A DNA stretch of 38,810 nucleotides from Companilactobacillus mindensis DSM 14500 (GCF_001434275.1 NZ_AZEZ01000001.1:1-38810), one strand, 5' to 3'. Shown: positions 20,174-30,475, numbered from the stretch's first letter. Numbers and translations are program-made. The notes: generated by a model from the letters alone, not told the origin.

Positions 20174-20202
20174 ATTATAGTGGAAAATTATTTCAAAATC
20201 AA
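20174..20202 (-). promoter_or_regulatory. Promoter of rpsB-tsf
   Basis: On the minus strand TTGATT (20197-20202) and a perfect TATAAT (20174-20179) are 17 bases apart. The -35 lies inside the last codons of the GIY-YIG gene. Confidence 0.75.
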
Positions 20203-20475
20203 GTAGTCACGCCAATTTATTCCATGACTTTTGAGCAGTGCGATTTTTTGGGGACGGCTCAACTTCTTGATGGCAATCTCACGCTTTAAAGCCTGGGATT
20301 TATTTTCCAATTCTTCGGTATACATCAATTGCACTGGACGGCGAGTTTTCGTATACTTAGCACCCTTGCCCGCATTGTGGGTCGCAACTCTTTTTTGGAC
20401 ATCGTTGCTAGTACCAGTATAAAAAGTTTGGTCGTGGCAAAGCAACATATAAACGTAATATTTTTTATTTTCCAT
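20188..20475 (-). CDS. GIY-YIG nuclease-superfamily protein (UPF0213, YazA/YhbQ type)
   Basis: A 95-residue single-domain GIY-YIG protein. The N-terminal KYYVYMLLCHDQTFYTGTSND carries the degenerate motif (YVYML ... YTGTS) and the core RVATHNAGKGAKYTKTRRPV is typical of the UPF0213 group. The cellular role of this group is not firmly known; DNA-repair functions have been suggested. Its start overlaps the end of the upstream methyltransferase gene by 11 bases, the same pairing as yabB-yazA in Bacillus. Confidence 0.88.
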   Translation of the reverse strand: MENKKYYVYMLLCHDQTFYTGTSNDVQKRVATHNAGKGAKYTKTRRPVQLMYTEELENKSQALKREIAIKKLSRPQKIALLKSHGINWRDYLILK

Positions 20476-21193
20476 TGATTATTTTTGAAGCCTCTTTAGT
20501 CAGTTGATGATTTTGGTCATAGATCACCAAATCAGGTTCCACTTTTAGCGACGCCGTTTTAACTGTTTTAGTAACATCAAGCAATACCAAATTGGCGTCC
20601 TTAGTAGCAGTTGAGCGAACGAAGCGCATTCGTTTCGGTTGCAGACGTTGAGATGTCATTACACTGAGTAGTTCACTGAGTCTCTCAGGCCGATAGACGA
20701 TAAAAGCGTGTGAATTTTCTTTGAGCAGCATTTTAATAGTAGAAAGAATATCGGTCAAATTAGTTTTCAACTCATGTCTAGCAATTGCTAACACTTGATT
20801 TTCTTTGATCGAAGTCTGTTCATCTAATTTAAAGTATGGTGGATTGCAGACGATAGTGTCGATCGTATCGTGATTTAAATACTGCTGAACGTTTTTCAGA
20901 TCATCATTGATCAAATGGATTTGTTCCGTCAAATGATTGTCAACGATACTTTGTTGGGCTAAATCAGCTAATTCTTTTTGAATCTCAACTAGATAGATCT
21001 GGGCTTTAGTTTTAGCCGCTAATGACAAACCGATTGCCCCGTTACCAGCACATAAATCGACAACTTTTCCTTTTTTTACTGGTTTAGCAAAATTATAGAG
21101 TAAAATGGTATCTAGATTGAAAGAATAAAGTTTTTTGTCTTGATTGATGATTATGCCACTATTAGAAATAATATCTTGCGAATTAATCGACAT
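20465..21193 (-). CDS. tRNA1(Val) (adenine(37)-N6)-methyltransferase-type enzyme (YabB/TrmN6 family)
   Basis: A class I SAM-dependent methyltransferase of 242 residues. The SAM-binding motif VVDLCAGNGAIG is at residues 44-55 and the catalytic NPPY at 117-120. Together with the family N-terminus (QDKKLYSFNLDTILL) this places it with YabB/TrmN6, which methylate N6 of adenine in the tRNA anticodon loop. Substrate specificity is inferred from family only. It is divergent from plsC and coupled to the GIY-YIG gene. Confidence 0.88.
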   Translation of the reverse strand: MSINSQDIISNSGIIINQDKKLYSFNLDTILLYNFAKPVKKGKVVDLCAGNGAIGLSLAAKTKAQIYLVEIQKELADLAQQSIVDNHLTEQIHLINDDLKNVQQYLNHDTIDTIVCNPPYFKLDEQTSIKENQVLAIARHELKTNLTDILSTIKMLLKENSHAFIVYRPERLSELLSVMTSQRLQPKRMRFVRSTATKDANLVLLDVTKTVKTASLKVEPDLVIYDQNHQLTKEASKIINGK

Positions 21194-21255
21194 GTTGCAC
21201 CTACTTTATGGTATTTTAAATAAGTCAAAATTATTTTTGGGAGAATGATATTTTT

Positions 21256-21885
21256 ATGTTTTATAAAGTTATTCGCGTTTTAGTAAGGGGATTGATATTT
21301 TTACTAAATGGCCACTTTGACGTTATTGGTAAAGAAAATCTCCCCGATAAACCTTATATTTTAGTAGCTCCACACAGAACTTGGTGGGAACCAATTTTCT
21401 TTGCCTTAGTAATTGCACCCCGCGATGCCACATTTATGGCTAAAAAAGAACTCTTCAAGAATCCAATTTTAAGATATATTTTAGTCCACGCCCACGCCTT
21501 TCCAGTTGATCGCAAGCACCCAGGCCCCTCAGCCATCAAGACACCGGTCAAAGCATTGAAAAAAGAAGGCCATGTTTTGATCATGTTCCCTTCTGGGACA
21601 CGTTACTCTGAAAAATTAAAAGGTGGAGCCTCACTGATTGCTAAGCTTTCCAAAGCTCCCCTAGTACCCTTTGTCTACCAAGGACCATTGACCTTTGGCG
21701 GCTTGTTGCTACACAAAAAGATCACTATCGGTATTGGACCAGAGATCGACTTTGACTTCAAGGCCAAACTTGATGAAGCGCAGACAAAACAAGTCAATGA
21801 TGATATGGAAAAAGCTTGGGATAAAATCGATCAGGAAATCGATCCCAGTTTTGAATATATTCCACCAGTTAAGAAACACAAGTAA
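21256..21885 (+). CDS. plsC: 1-acyl-sn-glycerol-3-phosphate acyltransferase (PlsC family)
   Basis: Transfers an acyl chain to lysophosphatidate to give phosphatidate, the substrate of CdsA. The 209-residue protein has a hydrophobic N-terminus and the acyltransferase blocks HRTWWEP (H40), AFPVDRKHPGPSA and FPSGTRYS (111-118). The classical HX4D motif reads HX4E here, and the usual FPEGTRS has Ser for Glu. GGGAG lies 12 bases before the ATG, a long spacing. It is the only plus-strand gene between ribF and lexA and ends in a strong terminator. Confidence 0.9.
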   Translation: MFYKVIRVLVRGLIFLLNGHFDVIGKENLPDKPYILVAPHRTWWEPIFFALVIAPRDATFMAKKELFKNPILRYILVHAHAFPVDRKHPGPSAIKTPVKALKKEGHVLIMFPSGTRYSEKLKGGASLIAKLSKAPLVPFVYQGPLTFGGLLLHKKITIGIGPEIDFDFKAKLDEAQTKQVNDDMEKAWDKIDQEIDPSFEYIPPVKKHK

Positions 21886-21929
21886 TAATTATATACTAAA
21901 AATAAAAATCTATACTTTATTATATATTT

Positions 21930-21981
21930 AAGGGCCCTACAAATGCTAACTTCATTGTTTGCATTTGTAGGGCCCTTTTTA
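21930..21981 (+). terminator. Rho-independent terminator after plsC
   Basis: A perfect 17-bp stem, AAGGGCCCTACAAATGC (21930-21946) with its complement (21961-21977), has a 14-base loop and a TTT tail. It stops 5 bases short of the CRISPR array and could shield plsC and the array from each other. Confidence 0.92.
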
Positions 21982-21985
21982 TGTT

Positions 21986-22198
21986 AGTTCATCCCCATGT
22001 TTATGGGGAGCACTGATAACTTGGTAACTTTTGATAATCTGGCCAGGAATCATCCCCCATGTATATGGGGAGCACTAATCTTGGCTTATTACACAACAAT
22101 TGTAGACAGAATCATCCCCATGTTTATGGGGAGCACTATGAATAATGCACTTGATGAGTTAGCAACTGAGAATCATCCCCATGTTTATGGGGAGCACC
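21986..22198 (-). CRISPR. Type I-E-like CRISPR array with 4 repeats and 3 spacers, no cas genes nearby
   Basis: Four 28-29-base repeats alternate with three spacers of exactly 33 bases. Repeats lie at about 21986-22013, 22047-22075, 22109-22136 and 22170-22197; spacers at 22014-22046, 22076-22108 and 22137-22169. On the minus strand the repeat starts GTGCTCCCCAT and ends GGGGATGATTC, with a CCCCAT/ATGGGG stem, matching Gram-positive type I-E repeats. The copy at 21986 has a changed 3' end, as a trailer-end repeat usually does, so the leader would lie at 22199 and beyond. The repeat at 22047 has an extra base and a substitution in the loop. The small size and the lack of cas genes in the window suggest an orphan or decaying array. 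Confidence 0.92.
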
Positions 22199-22390
22199 AC
22201 TAAAAGATGATTGATATACCGGCATTCTAAAATTAGAAAAGTCCGTATTTTTATCAAGTTAAAAGATTTGCAACCATCGATCTCTTAAAGAATAACCTTC
22301 TCTTTTCTCTCAAACAACCCCTAAAAAACTCTTTATTCAAAAATCAACCACTATTCATCAACTACCAAAAACAAACTATCCTAAGCACAT
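22199..22390 (-). other. Presumed CRISPR leader, A+T-rich and strand-asymmetric
   Basis: The 190 bases between the array and the purD terminator hold no convincing ORF. Positions 22291-22384 contain no G on the plus strand, so a leader transcript would lack C there. Its role as leader is inferred only from repeat orientation. Confidence 0.4.
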
Positions 22391-22438
22391 AAAAAGAAGC
22401 TGAAAAATACCAACAAAGGAATTTTCCAACTTCTTTTT
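22391..22438 (-). terminator. Terminator after purD
   Basis: AAAAAGAAG pairs with CTTCTTTTT and the adjoining AAAAT/ATTTT extends the stem with mismatches. The A- and T-runs make it bidirectional. It directly follows the purD stop and ends the purine operon. Confidence 0.75.
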
Positions 22439-22439
22439 A

Positions 22440-23696
22440 TTAAATTGAATTTTTACCGATATCACGTCGATAAAAGATATTAGTTTGATCCATCTGATCT
22501 AATTGTTCATAAATTATCTTTTGCGCTTCGACCAAAGTTTCCGCTTTCGTCTGCATCAAATAGAGACGACCGCCATTACTGTAAAGCTGATGGTCTTCTT
22601 TACGAACGGCTGCGTAATTTATTGGCAAAGGACAATTCTTGAATACTTCTTTAGCACCTAGACTGCCGTAAACTGGTTTCTCTGGATAGCCTTTACTGAC
22701 AGCGAAGACGCCCAAATTCAAACCGGTATCGGACCAATCGATCTGAGAGATTTTCTTGTGATTCAACATCAACCAAAACATCTCCGACAAATCAGATTGC
22801 AAACGTGGCAAGACAACTTCCGTTTCCGGATCACCAAAACGAGCATTGAATTCAATCACTTTGATACCCGATTCAGTTAAAATCAAACCCGCGTAGACGA
22901 CACCTGTGTATTTAATACCTTGATCATACATTTCTCTTACGAAAGGCTTGATGACAGTATCAATAGCGGTCTGTACAATTTCTGGGGAGATATTTTTGAC
23001 TGGACAAACTGCACCCATGCCACCGGTATTAGGTCCCTTATCGCCCTCAAAAATCTTCTTATAATCTTGAGCAATCGGCATCGGATAAAAGCGTTTGTGG
23101 TCAACGAATGCCATCAGTGAAAATTCTTCACCCATTAAAAATTCTTCGATCACAACTTTACGCGTATTGAACTTGTGACCCTTTAATAGTTCAGTCACTT
23201 TCTCGATAGCTTTTTCTTGATCAGCAACGATGTAGACACCCTTTCCAGCTGCTAATCCATCAGCTTTGATGACCGTTGGAAAATCAACTTGAGTCTGCAA
23301 GTATGCTGTTGCTTTATCAAGTTCTGTAAACTCTTGGTATTTGGCAGTCGGAATGTTAGCATCGGCCATCAATTTCTTAGTAAACGACTTGGAGCCTTCG
23401 ATTCTGGCTCCTTTTTTGGTTGGACCAAAAATCTTTAATTTTCGCTGTTTAAAAAAGTCTACAATCCCATTGACCAGTGGTTCTTCCGGACCAACGACCG
23501 TGTAGTCAACGTTATTAGTTTTTACAAAATTAGCCAAATGGTCAAAGTCATCCTCATCGATTGCAATTGTCTTGATGCCGGACAACTTCATCCCATCATT
23601 TCCGGGCGCACAGAAGACGACATTATCATTATTTTTCAACAATGCTTTACAGATAGCATCTTCCCTTGCGCCAGAACCAACGACAAGTATTTTCAT
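22440..23696 (-). CDS. purD: Phosphoribosylamine-glycine ligase (GAR synthetase)
   Basis: Joins phosphoribosylamine and glycine with ATP to form GAR, the second step of purine synthesis. The 418-residue ATP-grasp protein shows VVGPEEPLVNGIVDFF, ADGLAAGKGVYIV, NTGGMGAVCPV and EFNARFGDPETEVVLPRL. The N-terminal motif usually read as GxGGREHA is GSGAREDA here. It is the last gene of the purine operon, 12 bases after purH, and is followed by a terminator. Confidence 0.96.
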   Translation of the reverse strand: MKILVVGSGAREDAICKALLKNNDNVVFCAPGNDGMKLSGIKTIAIDEDDFDHLANFVKTNNVDYTVVGPEEPLVNGIVDFFKQRKLKIFGPTKKGARIEGSKSFTKKLMADANIPTAKYQEFTELDKATAYLQTQVDFPTVIKADGLAAGKGVYIVADQEKAIEKVTELLKGHKFNTRKVVIEEFLMGEEFSLMAFVDHKRFYPMPIAQDYKKIFEGDKGPNTGGMGAVCPVKNISPEIVQTAIDTVIKPFVREMYDQGIKYTGVVYAGLILTESGIKVIEFNARFGDPETEVVLPRLQSDLSEMFWLMLNHKKISQIDWSDTGLNLGVFAVSKGYPEKPVYGSLGAKEVFKNCPLPINYAAVRKEDHQLYSNGGRLYLMQTKAETLVEAQKIIYEQLDQMDQTNIFYRRDIGKNSI

Positions 23697-23708
23697 TAAA
23701 TGACCCCT

Positions 23709-25250
23709 CTAGTGTTTGAAGTGTCTTCTACCAGTGAAGACCATTGCGATACCGTGTTTGTTAGCCATATCGATCGAATCTTGATCCTTGATCGAACCAC
23801 CTGGTTGAACGATAGCCGTGATACCGTGTTCAGCAGCATATTCAACACAGTCATCCATTGGGAAGAAAGCATCTGACGCCATGATAAGTGGTGCGTGTTC
23901 GTCGCCTTGTTCTTCTTGTTCGATGGCGATCTTCACTGAACCGATCCGATTCATTTGACCAGCACCGATTCCTAACGTCTTGTCAGTTGTCGTAATTACG
24001 ATAGCATTACTCTTAACATGCTTGACTACTTGTTGACCGAATAATAAGGCTTTAGTTTCTTCAGCTGTTGGAGCTTTTTCAGTCACAACTTTAAATTCAC
24101 TAGCTTGATCGACAGTTGTATCACGTTCTTGAACTAACAAGCCACCCATAACTGAAACATATTCGTGTTTTTCAGCATCTTTAGCTTTTGAAAAGTCGAG
24201 TGTCAATAGACGAATATTTTTCTTAGCTTCCAAAATTTCCAAAGCTTCAGCTGAGAAACTTGGAGCAATAACGATCTCCAAGAAAATCTTGTGCATTTCT
24301 TCAGCGATTTCTTTAGTAACTTCCCGGTTGACTGCAACGATACCACCAAAAATCGACATCGTATCAGCTGTATAAGCTTTTCTCCAAGCTTGGTAAATAT
24401 CAGTATCATCGACACCAACACCACAAGGATTCATATGTTTCAAAGCAGCCACACAAGGTTGGTCAAAGTCAGAAACGATTCGTAAAGCCGCGTCAGCATC
24501 CTTGATATTGTTGAAGGACAATTCCTTACCATGCAATTGTTTAGCTGAAGCGATTGAATATTCAGTTGGCATAGCACTCTTATAAAAGGACGCCTTTTGA
24601 TGTGAATTTTCACCGTAACGCAATTCTTGGTGGTAGTCGTATCCGAGTACTTCAATGTCAGGGAATTCATCGCCATTAAGGTCAGTCAAGTAGTGAGCAA
24701 TGATACTGTCGTATTCAGCTGTGTGACGGAAAGCCTTAGCAGCTAAACGACGACGTAAAACGGTGTCATCTTCTTTAGAAATGATACTTTCCAAAACAGT
24801 TTCATAATCCGCCTTGTCGATCACCACGTAAACGCTCTTGAAGTTCTTTGAAGCCGAACGGATCATTGATGGACCACCGATATCGATTTGTTCGATTGCT
24901 TCGGCTGGTGTTACGCCATCTTTAGAGATTGTTTCTTTGAAAGGATAAAGATTGACACAAACTAGATCGATCGTATTGATGTTTAACTTTTCCAAAGTCT
25001 TCATGTGTTCTGGGTTATCACGTTTAGCCAATAGTCCTGCGTGAACTACTGGGTGCAATGTCTTTACACGACCATCAAGAATTTCAGGAAATTTAGTTAT
25101 TTCATCGATTTCAGTAACTTTTACGCCATTTTCTTGCAACTTCTTGTAAGTACCACCAGTTGAGATGATTTCGTAATCGTTAGCGATCAAACCTTTCGCA
25201 AATTCAACGACGCCTGTCTTATCAGAAACACTAATCAAAGCTCTTTTCAT
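23709..25250 (-). CDS. purH: AICAR transformylase / IMP cyclohydrolase
   Basis: Performs the last two steps to IMP: formylation of AICAR with formyl-tetrahydrofolate, then ring closure. The 513 residues split into an N-terminal cyclohydrolase domain ([34 protein letters not shown]) and a C-terminal transformylase domain with the catalytic KHMNPCG near residue 265 and [14 protein letters not shown] near the end. Its ATG overlaps the purN stop (ATGA). Confidence 0.97.
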   Translation of the reverse strand: MKRALISVSDKTGVVEFAKGLIANDYEIISTGGTYKKLQENGVKVTEIDEITKFPEILDGRVKTLHPVVHAGLLAKRDNPEHMKTLEKLNINTIDLVCVNLYPFKETISKDGVTPAEAIEQIDIGGPSMIRSASKNFKSVYVVIDKADYETVLESIISKEDDTVLRRRLAAKAFRHTAEYDSIIAHYLTDLNGDEFPDIEVLGYDYHQELRYGENSHQKASFYKSAMPTEYSIASAKQLHGKELSFNNIKDADAALRIVSDFDQPCVAALKHMNPCGVGVDDTDIYQAWRKAYTADTMSIFGGIVAVNREVTKEIAEEMHKIFLEIVIAPSFSAEALEILEAKKNIRLLTLDFSKAKDAEKHEYVSVMGGLLVQERDTTVDQASEFKVVTEKAPTAEETKALLFGQQVVKHVKSNAIVITTTDKTLGIGAGQMNRIGSVKIAIEQEEQGDEHAPLIMASDAFFPMDDCVEYAAEHGITAIVQPGGSIKDQDSIDMANKHGIAMVFTGRRHFKH

Positions 25251-25831
25251 TTTTTATCGACTCCATTATTTTTATTTAATAGATCAAGAATTACTTGACG
25301 GTACATTTGGTGCTCAGTCTGGTGAATCCGTTGAGCCAAACTGTCGACCGTATCGTTCTTTAAACGGACGACCTTGTTTTGCTTGATAATTGGACCCGTA
25401 TCGACTCCTTCGTCGATGTAGTGGATCGTCACACCGGTAACTTCATCTCCAGATGCAAAAGCTCTTTCGATAGCTTCTAAACCGGAAAACTTGGGCAACA
25501 AAGAAGGATGAATATTGATGATCCGCTTAGGATATTTTCCCAACAATACTGGCGTTACGACTCGCATGTAGCCTGCTAGAAAAATATATTCAATCTTCAA
25601 TGGTATTAGTTTTTCAATGATTGCTTGTTCGTACAAGCCCCGGTTAGGATAATCGCTCAACTTCACGACAAGTACTGGAATATGATATTTCTGAGCTCGT
25701 TGGATCACGTGAGCATCCGGTTGATCACAAACTAAAACTTCAATCTCTAAACCAGCATTTTTTAATTCATTCGACTTGGCAATTGCTTCAAAATTGCTGC
25801 CATTGCCGGAAGCAAAAATAGCTGCTCTCAT
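25247..25831 (-). CDS. purN: Phosphoribosylglycinamide formyltransferase
   Basis: Formylates GAR to FGAR using 10-formyl-tetrahydrofolate. The 194-residue protein has the N-terminal [14 protein letters not shown] phosphate-binding loop and the catalytic region [19 protein letters not shown] followed by [13 protein letters not shown]. It overlaps purM and purH by four bases (ATGA) at each end, so translation of the three genes is coupled. Confidence 0.96.
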   Translation of the reverse strand: MRAAIFASGNGSNFEAIAKSNELKNAGLEIEVLVCDQPDAHVIQRAQKYHIPVLVVKLSDYPNRGLYEQAIIEKLIPLKIEYIFLAGYMRVVTPVLLGKYPKRIINIHPSLLPKFSGLEAIERAFASGDEVTGVTIHYIDEGVDTGPIIKQNKVVRLKNDTVDSLAQRIHQTEHQMYRQVILDLLNKNNGVDKK

Positions 25832-26862
25832 AAATTATCTCCCTTCAAAATCAAGCTTTCTGACTCCTTAGGAATAACCTCGCCAATCGTATAAGCCAAA
25901 GTATCAAACTCATTCAAGAGTTCCAATACTTCAATTTCTTTGGATGGATCAACGGCAATCACCATCCCTAGACCCATATTGAAAATGTGATACATATCTG
26001 ATAACTCTAAAGCACCGTACTTTTGCAAAATATTAAAGATCTTATTTTTAGGCCAAATGTCGACGTCGATTTTAGCCGCTAAATTATCGGGCAACATTCT
26101 AGGAATGTTCTCATAAAATCCACCACCGGTAATATGCGAGATACCTTCGATCAAGCGTTCATCCAACAGTGGCACAATATCTTGAACGTAGATCTTCGTA
26201 GGTGTCAGCAGCAATTCTCCCAAGGTCATCTCTGGTGCTTCTGGCAAGATGCTTTCGACATTTAAGTTGTGGTCTTGGAAAAAGATCTTGCGGACTAACG
26301 AATAGCCGTTGGAATGAATTCCACTGGACTTCAAACCGATCAACACATCGCCAGATTTGATATTTTCTTTTTTCAACAAGTCATCTTTTTCACAGATACC
26401 CACGGAAAAACCGGCAATATCGTAATCATTTTCTCCGTAAACTCCAGGCATTTCGGCTGTTTCGCCACCAATCAGATTAGCATTGGCTTGATTGCAGCCT
26501 TCGATGACCCCCTTTAAGATCTCTTCGATCTTGGCATCGATCTTACCGGTTGAAATATAATCGAGAAAATATTGTGGTATCGCACCTTGAGCCAAAATAT
26601 CATTGACACACATGGCTACACAGTCGATTCCAATCGTATCCCATTTCTTAGCTTCATTGGTCAATAACAATTTGGTACCGACACCGTCATCGCTAGAAAC
26701 TAAAACCGGATGCTTGTAACCTTCTGGTATTTCATAAACGCCACCAAAGTTTCCGATATTTTCGTTAGTATTACCATTCAAACGTGTATGCTGTTTGACA
26801 AATTTGGAGATTTTGTAACCCGACTCAACGTTGACGCCAGCATCTTGATAGGGATTAGACAT
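25828..26862 (-). CDS. purM: AIR synthetase (phosphoribosylformylglycinamidine cyclo-ligase)
   Basis: Closes the imidazole ring of FGAM to give AIR, using ATP. The 344-residue protein starts with the family sequence NPYQDAGVNVESG and has SSDDGVGTKLLLT, GGETAEMPGVY and SHITGGGFYENIPRMLP. GGAGGA lies 6 bases before the ATG. It follows purF by 11 bases. Confidence 0.97.
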   Translation of the reverse strand: MSNPYQDAGVNVESGYKISKFVKQHTRLNGNTNENIGNFGGVYEIPEGYKHPVLVSSDDGVGTKLLLTNEAKKWDTIGIDCVAMCVNDILAQGAIPQYFLDYISTGKIDAKIEEILKGVIEGCNQANANLIGGETAEMPGVYGENDYDIAGFSVGICEKDDLLKKENIKSGDVLIGLKSSGIHSNGYSLVRKIFFQDHNLNVESILPEAPEMTLGELLLTPTKIYVQDIVPLLDERLIEGISHITGGGFYENIPRMLPDNLAAKIDVDIWPKNKIFNILQKYGALELSDMYHIFNMGLGMVIAVDPSKEIEVLELLNEFDTLAYTIGEVIPKESESLILKGDNL

Positions 26863-26873
26863 CTTAGTCCTCC

Positions 26874-28280
26874 TTATTTTTTAGATTCATAATCGTAAAG
26901 GTAAGTTGGATAATCGCCATTGAAATACGACATATCCAAACCTGAATATGGTGCATCAGCGTCCAAGCCAATAGCATCGATCAAACCATCTTCACTCAAG
27001 AACTTCAAAGAGTCTGAGCCAAACATTTGATTCATTTCTTCAATGCTCTTGTGTGCAGCGATCAACTCGCTTTTTTCTTGAATATCGATTCCATAAAAAC
27101 ATGGGTGCATGAATCTTGGTGAAGCAATTCGCAAGTGAACTTCTGTCGCTCCAGCATCTTTTAACAACTGCACGATATAAGCACAAGTCGTTCCTCTAAC
27201 GATTGAATCGTCAACTAAAATTACGCGTTTGCCACGTACGACTCCTTTGACCGCGGCCAATTTTTGACGAACGCTCTTTTCACGCAATTCCTTAGTTGGT
27301 TGAATGAATTCACGTCCCATATATTGGTTCTTGATCAAGCCCATTTCGTATGGCAATCCACTAGCTTCGGCATAACCACTAGCTGCTGAAAGTGACGAAT
27401 TAGGTACACCAACGACGATATCTCCTGGGGCGGGCGATTCTTTAGCTAGATTGGCACCCATGCGCTTACGAGCGGAGTGAACATTGATGCCTAAAATATC
27501 TGAATCCGGACGAGCAAAGTAGATGAATTCCATTGAACAGATAGCTAATTTTGTCTTAGTTGTCCAGTGGTCGATCTCCATACCCTTATCCGAAATCGTG
27601 ATCAGTTCACCAGGTTGAACGTTTCGTACCAAAGTAGCCCCGACCGCATCCAAAGCACAAGTCTCACTGGCAACAACGTAGCCACCATTGTCGAGTTTTC
27701 CAATCGATAGTGGTCTGAAACCATGTGAATCCAATGCCACGATCAAAGCATCTTTAGTTAAAAGCAAATATGCAAAACCACCTTGGATCTTGTTAAGCGA
27801 TTCAATGATTTTTTCGTGCAATGATCTAACTTTAGACTGTCTGATCAAATGAACTAAAACTTCAGAATCAGAACTAGATTTAAAGATATGACCTTGATCT
27901 TCCAATTCTTTTTTCAAAGTCGTCGCATTGGTCAAATTTCCGTTGTGGGCCAAAGCAATTTGACTGTCAGTAAAGTCAAATAACAATGGTTGAACATTTT
28001 CGATCTTGTTTTCACCAGCAGTCGAATATCGTACATGTCCGATAGCTGAGTCGCCAGTCAAACCGTTTAAATATTCAGGTTTGGAAAATACTTGCGTCAA
28101 CAATCCCAAATTACGATAAATACGCAATTTTTTTCGGTCATTTGTGACGATTCCGGCACCTTCTTGACCACGGTGCTGTAAACTGTGCAATCCCAAATAA
28201 GTTAAATAATTGGCATTCTCTGCACCCCAAACACCGAAAACTCCACATTCTTCATTTAAACTTTTTACTTCATTAAACAC
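26874..28280 (-). CDS. purF: Amidophosphoribosyltransferase
   Basis: Commits PRPP to purine synthesis by transferring ammonia from glutamine. The GTG at 28280, 7 bases after AGAGG, gives an 11-residue propeptide ending NEE before the catalytic nucleophile Cys12 (CGVFGVWG). This matches the self-processed Bacillus-type enzyme. Further motifs are [12 protein letters not shown] and the PRPP loop [13 protein letters not shown]. Two cysteines matching Bacillus iron-sulfur ligands remain (AICSMEF, HPCFYG) but the C-terminal pair is replaced around GLDMSYF. The start overlaps the purL end by 16 bases. Confidence 0.96.
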   Translation of the reverse strand: MFNEVKSLNEECGVFGVWGAENANYLTYLGLHSLQHRGQEGAGIVTNDRKKLRIYRNLGLLTQVFSKPEYLNGLTGDSAIGHVRYSTAGENKIENVQPLLFDFTDSQIALAHNGNLTNATTLKKELEDQGHIFKSSSDSEVLVHLIRQSKVRSLHEKIIESLNKIQGGFAYLLLTKDALIVALDSHGFRPLSIGKLDNGGYVVASETCALDAVGATLVRNVQPGELITISDKGMEIDHWTTKTKLAICSMEFIYFARPDSDILGINVHSARKRMGANLAKESPAPGDIVVGVPNSSLSAASGYAEASGLPYEMGLIKNQYMGREFIQPTKELREKSVRQKLAAVKGVVRGKRVILVDDSIVRGTTCAYIVQLLKDAGATEVHLRIASPRFMHPCFYGIDIQEKSELIAAHKSIEEMNQMFGSDSLKFLSEDGLIDAIGLDADAPYSGLDMSYFNGDYPTYLYDYESKK

Positions 28281-30475
28281 GCAATCGCCTCTTTCCACTT
28301 AGTTGCTGCTTGTTTTCCATCGATAGAAACTTTTTCATCACGAGTTGTTACTTTGAAATTAGGATCAGTTGTTACACGACCTAAGAGTTCATATGAACCG
28401 GCGGCTAAAGTTTCAAATTTGGCTTGATCCTTTTGGGAAACCGTCACTAAGAAACGCGATTGAGTCTCAGAAAACATTTGAACTGAAGTCAAGTCAGTTT
28501 TGATATCGATACCTAAACTGTTTTCAAAAGCTGATTCAGACAAGGCCACGGCTAAACCACCTTCGGAAAGATCATGGCAACTCTTGAGCAGTTTTTGTTG
28601 AATGGCCGTTCTTACAAGCGCTTGGTGAGCTTTTTCCATTTGAAGATCCAATGGTCGCAAGTCACCTTTGATAGTATTTTCCTGTTGCATTTGTATTTCA
28701 GAACCATTGAAATCATCTTGTGTTTGACCGATCACATAGATCAAGTCGCCTGAGTCTTTGAAGGCAATAGTCGTTAAATTATCAATATCATCGATCAAAC
28801 CGACCATCCCCACCATCGGACTTGGATAAATAGCAGTTTCGTTGTATTCGTTGTAAAGCGAAACATTCCCGGAAATCACTGGTGTTTCAATCATTTCACA
28901 AGCACTAGCAATTCCTTCGACACTCTTGTCCAATTCATAAAAGGCTTCTGGATCTTCAGGATTGCCAAAGTTCAAACAATCAGTGATTCCAATTGGTTCA
29001 CCACCAGTCGCAACGATATTTCTCGCTGCTTCCATAACTGTGATCTGACCACCGACGAAAGGATTGAGATAGACATATTTGGAGTTGCTGTCGTTAGTCA
29101 TGGCTAAAGCTTTTTTAGTACCACGAATCCTAACCACCCCAGCGTCGCCACCAGGACGGATCAAAGTATTAGTTTTGACCTGTGAATCATACGTTTGATA
29201 GAAGTATTTTTTGCTGGCGATGTTAGGCCGTTGCAACATATCCAACCAAGTTTTTGCTAAAGAAGTTACGACTGGTTCAAAGTGATAATCTTTGTCAGCT
29301 AACATACGCTTAGGTTGAACTTCTTTTCGGTCATATTCAGGCACGTCTTCGGTCAAACTGTCGACTGGAATATCGGTAACTAATTGACCTTGGTGATAAA
29401 TTTTGTACTGACCATCAGTCGTTACATGACCGATCACAACTGCATCTAGTTCATAATGCTTGAAGAAATCTAGAACTTGCGTTTCATACTCTGGTTTGAT
29501 ACAAAGGACCATGCGTTCTTGCGATTCAGAAAGCATCATTTCGTAAGCACTCATTTTGGTTTCGCGTTGAGGAACTTGATCCAAGTTCAAAACTAGACCA
29601 CTACCAGCTTTTGAAGCCATTTCAGCTGTTGAAGAAACTAATCCAGCAGCCCCCATATCTTGAATTCCCAACACCCAATCGGAGTGTTTTTCAATAATTT
29701 CCACACAAGCATCCATCAACAGCTTTTCAATGAAGGGATTCCCTACTTGAACAGCTGAACGTTGCTTGTTTTTAGTATCGGTAAATTCATCTGATGCAAA
29801 TGTTGCACCGTGGATTCCGTCACGACCAGTTTTGGCACCAACGTAAACGATCAAACTGTTGTTACCACTAGCAGTACCATGCTTGAAGTCAGTGTTATTC
29901 AACAAACCGACGCACATCGCATTGACTAATGGATTGTGTTCGTAGCAATCTTCAAACGAAACTTCACCACCAACAGTTGGCAATCCGATACAGTTACCAT
30001 AACCGCCGATTCCTGCAACGACTTCGTTGACTAAATGCTTAGTCTTACCATTGTTCAAAGGTCCAAATTTCAAACTGTCCAACAAAGCGATCGGCGTGGC
30101 ACCCATTGAGAAAATATCTCTAATAATTCCACCAACACCAGTAGCAGCACCTTGATAAGGTTCCACTGCTGATGGATGATTGTGACTTTCAGCTTTAAAA
30201 ACGACTGCTTGATTGTCACCAATATCCAAGATTCCTGCATCTTCACCAGGACCAGCCAAAACACGAGGACTCTTGTTGGGCATCTTGCGAAGGACTTTTT
30301 TAGAATTTTTATAGGAACAATGTTCACTCCACATCACTGAATAAAGACCTGTTTCAGTGTAATTGGGTAAACGATTTAAGATTTTCTCACTGATCAAGTC
30401 GTATTCTTCTTCAGTAAGTCCCCATTGTTGATATAACTTTTCAATTTTGATTTGTTCAGCAGTTGGTTCAGTCAT
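28265..30475 (-). CDS. purL: FGAM synthase large subunit PurL
   Basis: Synthetase subunit that converts FGAR to FGAM using ammonia from PurQ. At 736 residues it is the short form that works in a complex with PurQ and PurS, both encoded just upstream. Signatures are [41 protein letters not shown] and [16 protein letters not shown]. Its ATG shares a base with the purQ stop (TAATG). Confidence 0.97.
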   Translation of the reverse strand: MTEPTAEQIKIEKLYQQWGLTEEEYDLISEKILNRLPNYTETGLYSVMWSEHCSYKNSKKVLRKMPNKSPRVLAGPGEDAGILDIGDNQAVVFKAESHNHPSAVEPYQGAATGVGGIIRDIFSMGATPIALLDSLKFGPLNNGKTKHLVNEVVAGIGGYGNCIGLPTVGGEVSFEDCYEHNPLVNAMCVGLLNNTDFKHGTASGNNSLIVYVGAKTGRDGIHGATFASDEFTDTKNKQRSAVQVGNPFIEKLLMDACVEIIEKHSDWVLGIQDMGAAGLVSSTAEMASKAGSGLVLNLDQVPQRETKMSAYEMMLSESQERMVLCIKPEYETQVLDFFKHYELDAVVIGHVTTDGQYKIYHQGQLVTDIPVDSLTEDVPEYDRKEVQPKRMLADKDYHFEPVVTSLAKTWLDMLQRPNIASKKYFYQTYDSQVKTNTLIRPGGDAGVVRIRGTKKALAMTNDSNSKYVYLNPFVGGQITVMEAARNIVATGGEPIGITDCLNFGNPEDPEAFYELDKSVEGIASACEMIETPVISGNVSLYNEYNETAIYPSPMVGMVGLIDDIDNLTTIAFKDSGDLIYVIGQTQDDFNGSEIQMQQENTIKGDLRPLDLQMEKAHQALVRTAIQQKLLKSCHDLSEGGLAVALSESAFENSLGIDIKTDLTSVQMFSETQSRFLVTVSQKDQAKFETLAAGSYELLGRVTTDPNFKVTTRDEKVSIDGKQAATKWKEAIACLMK

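Noticed and set aside
21997-22203. A 68-codon plus-strand ORF across the CRISPR array
   Set aside because: Its repeated peptide comes from the CRISPR repeats; there is no ribosome binding site and the exact 28/33 periodicity identifies an array.
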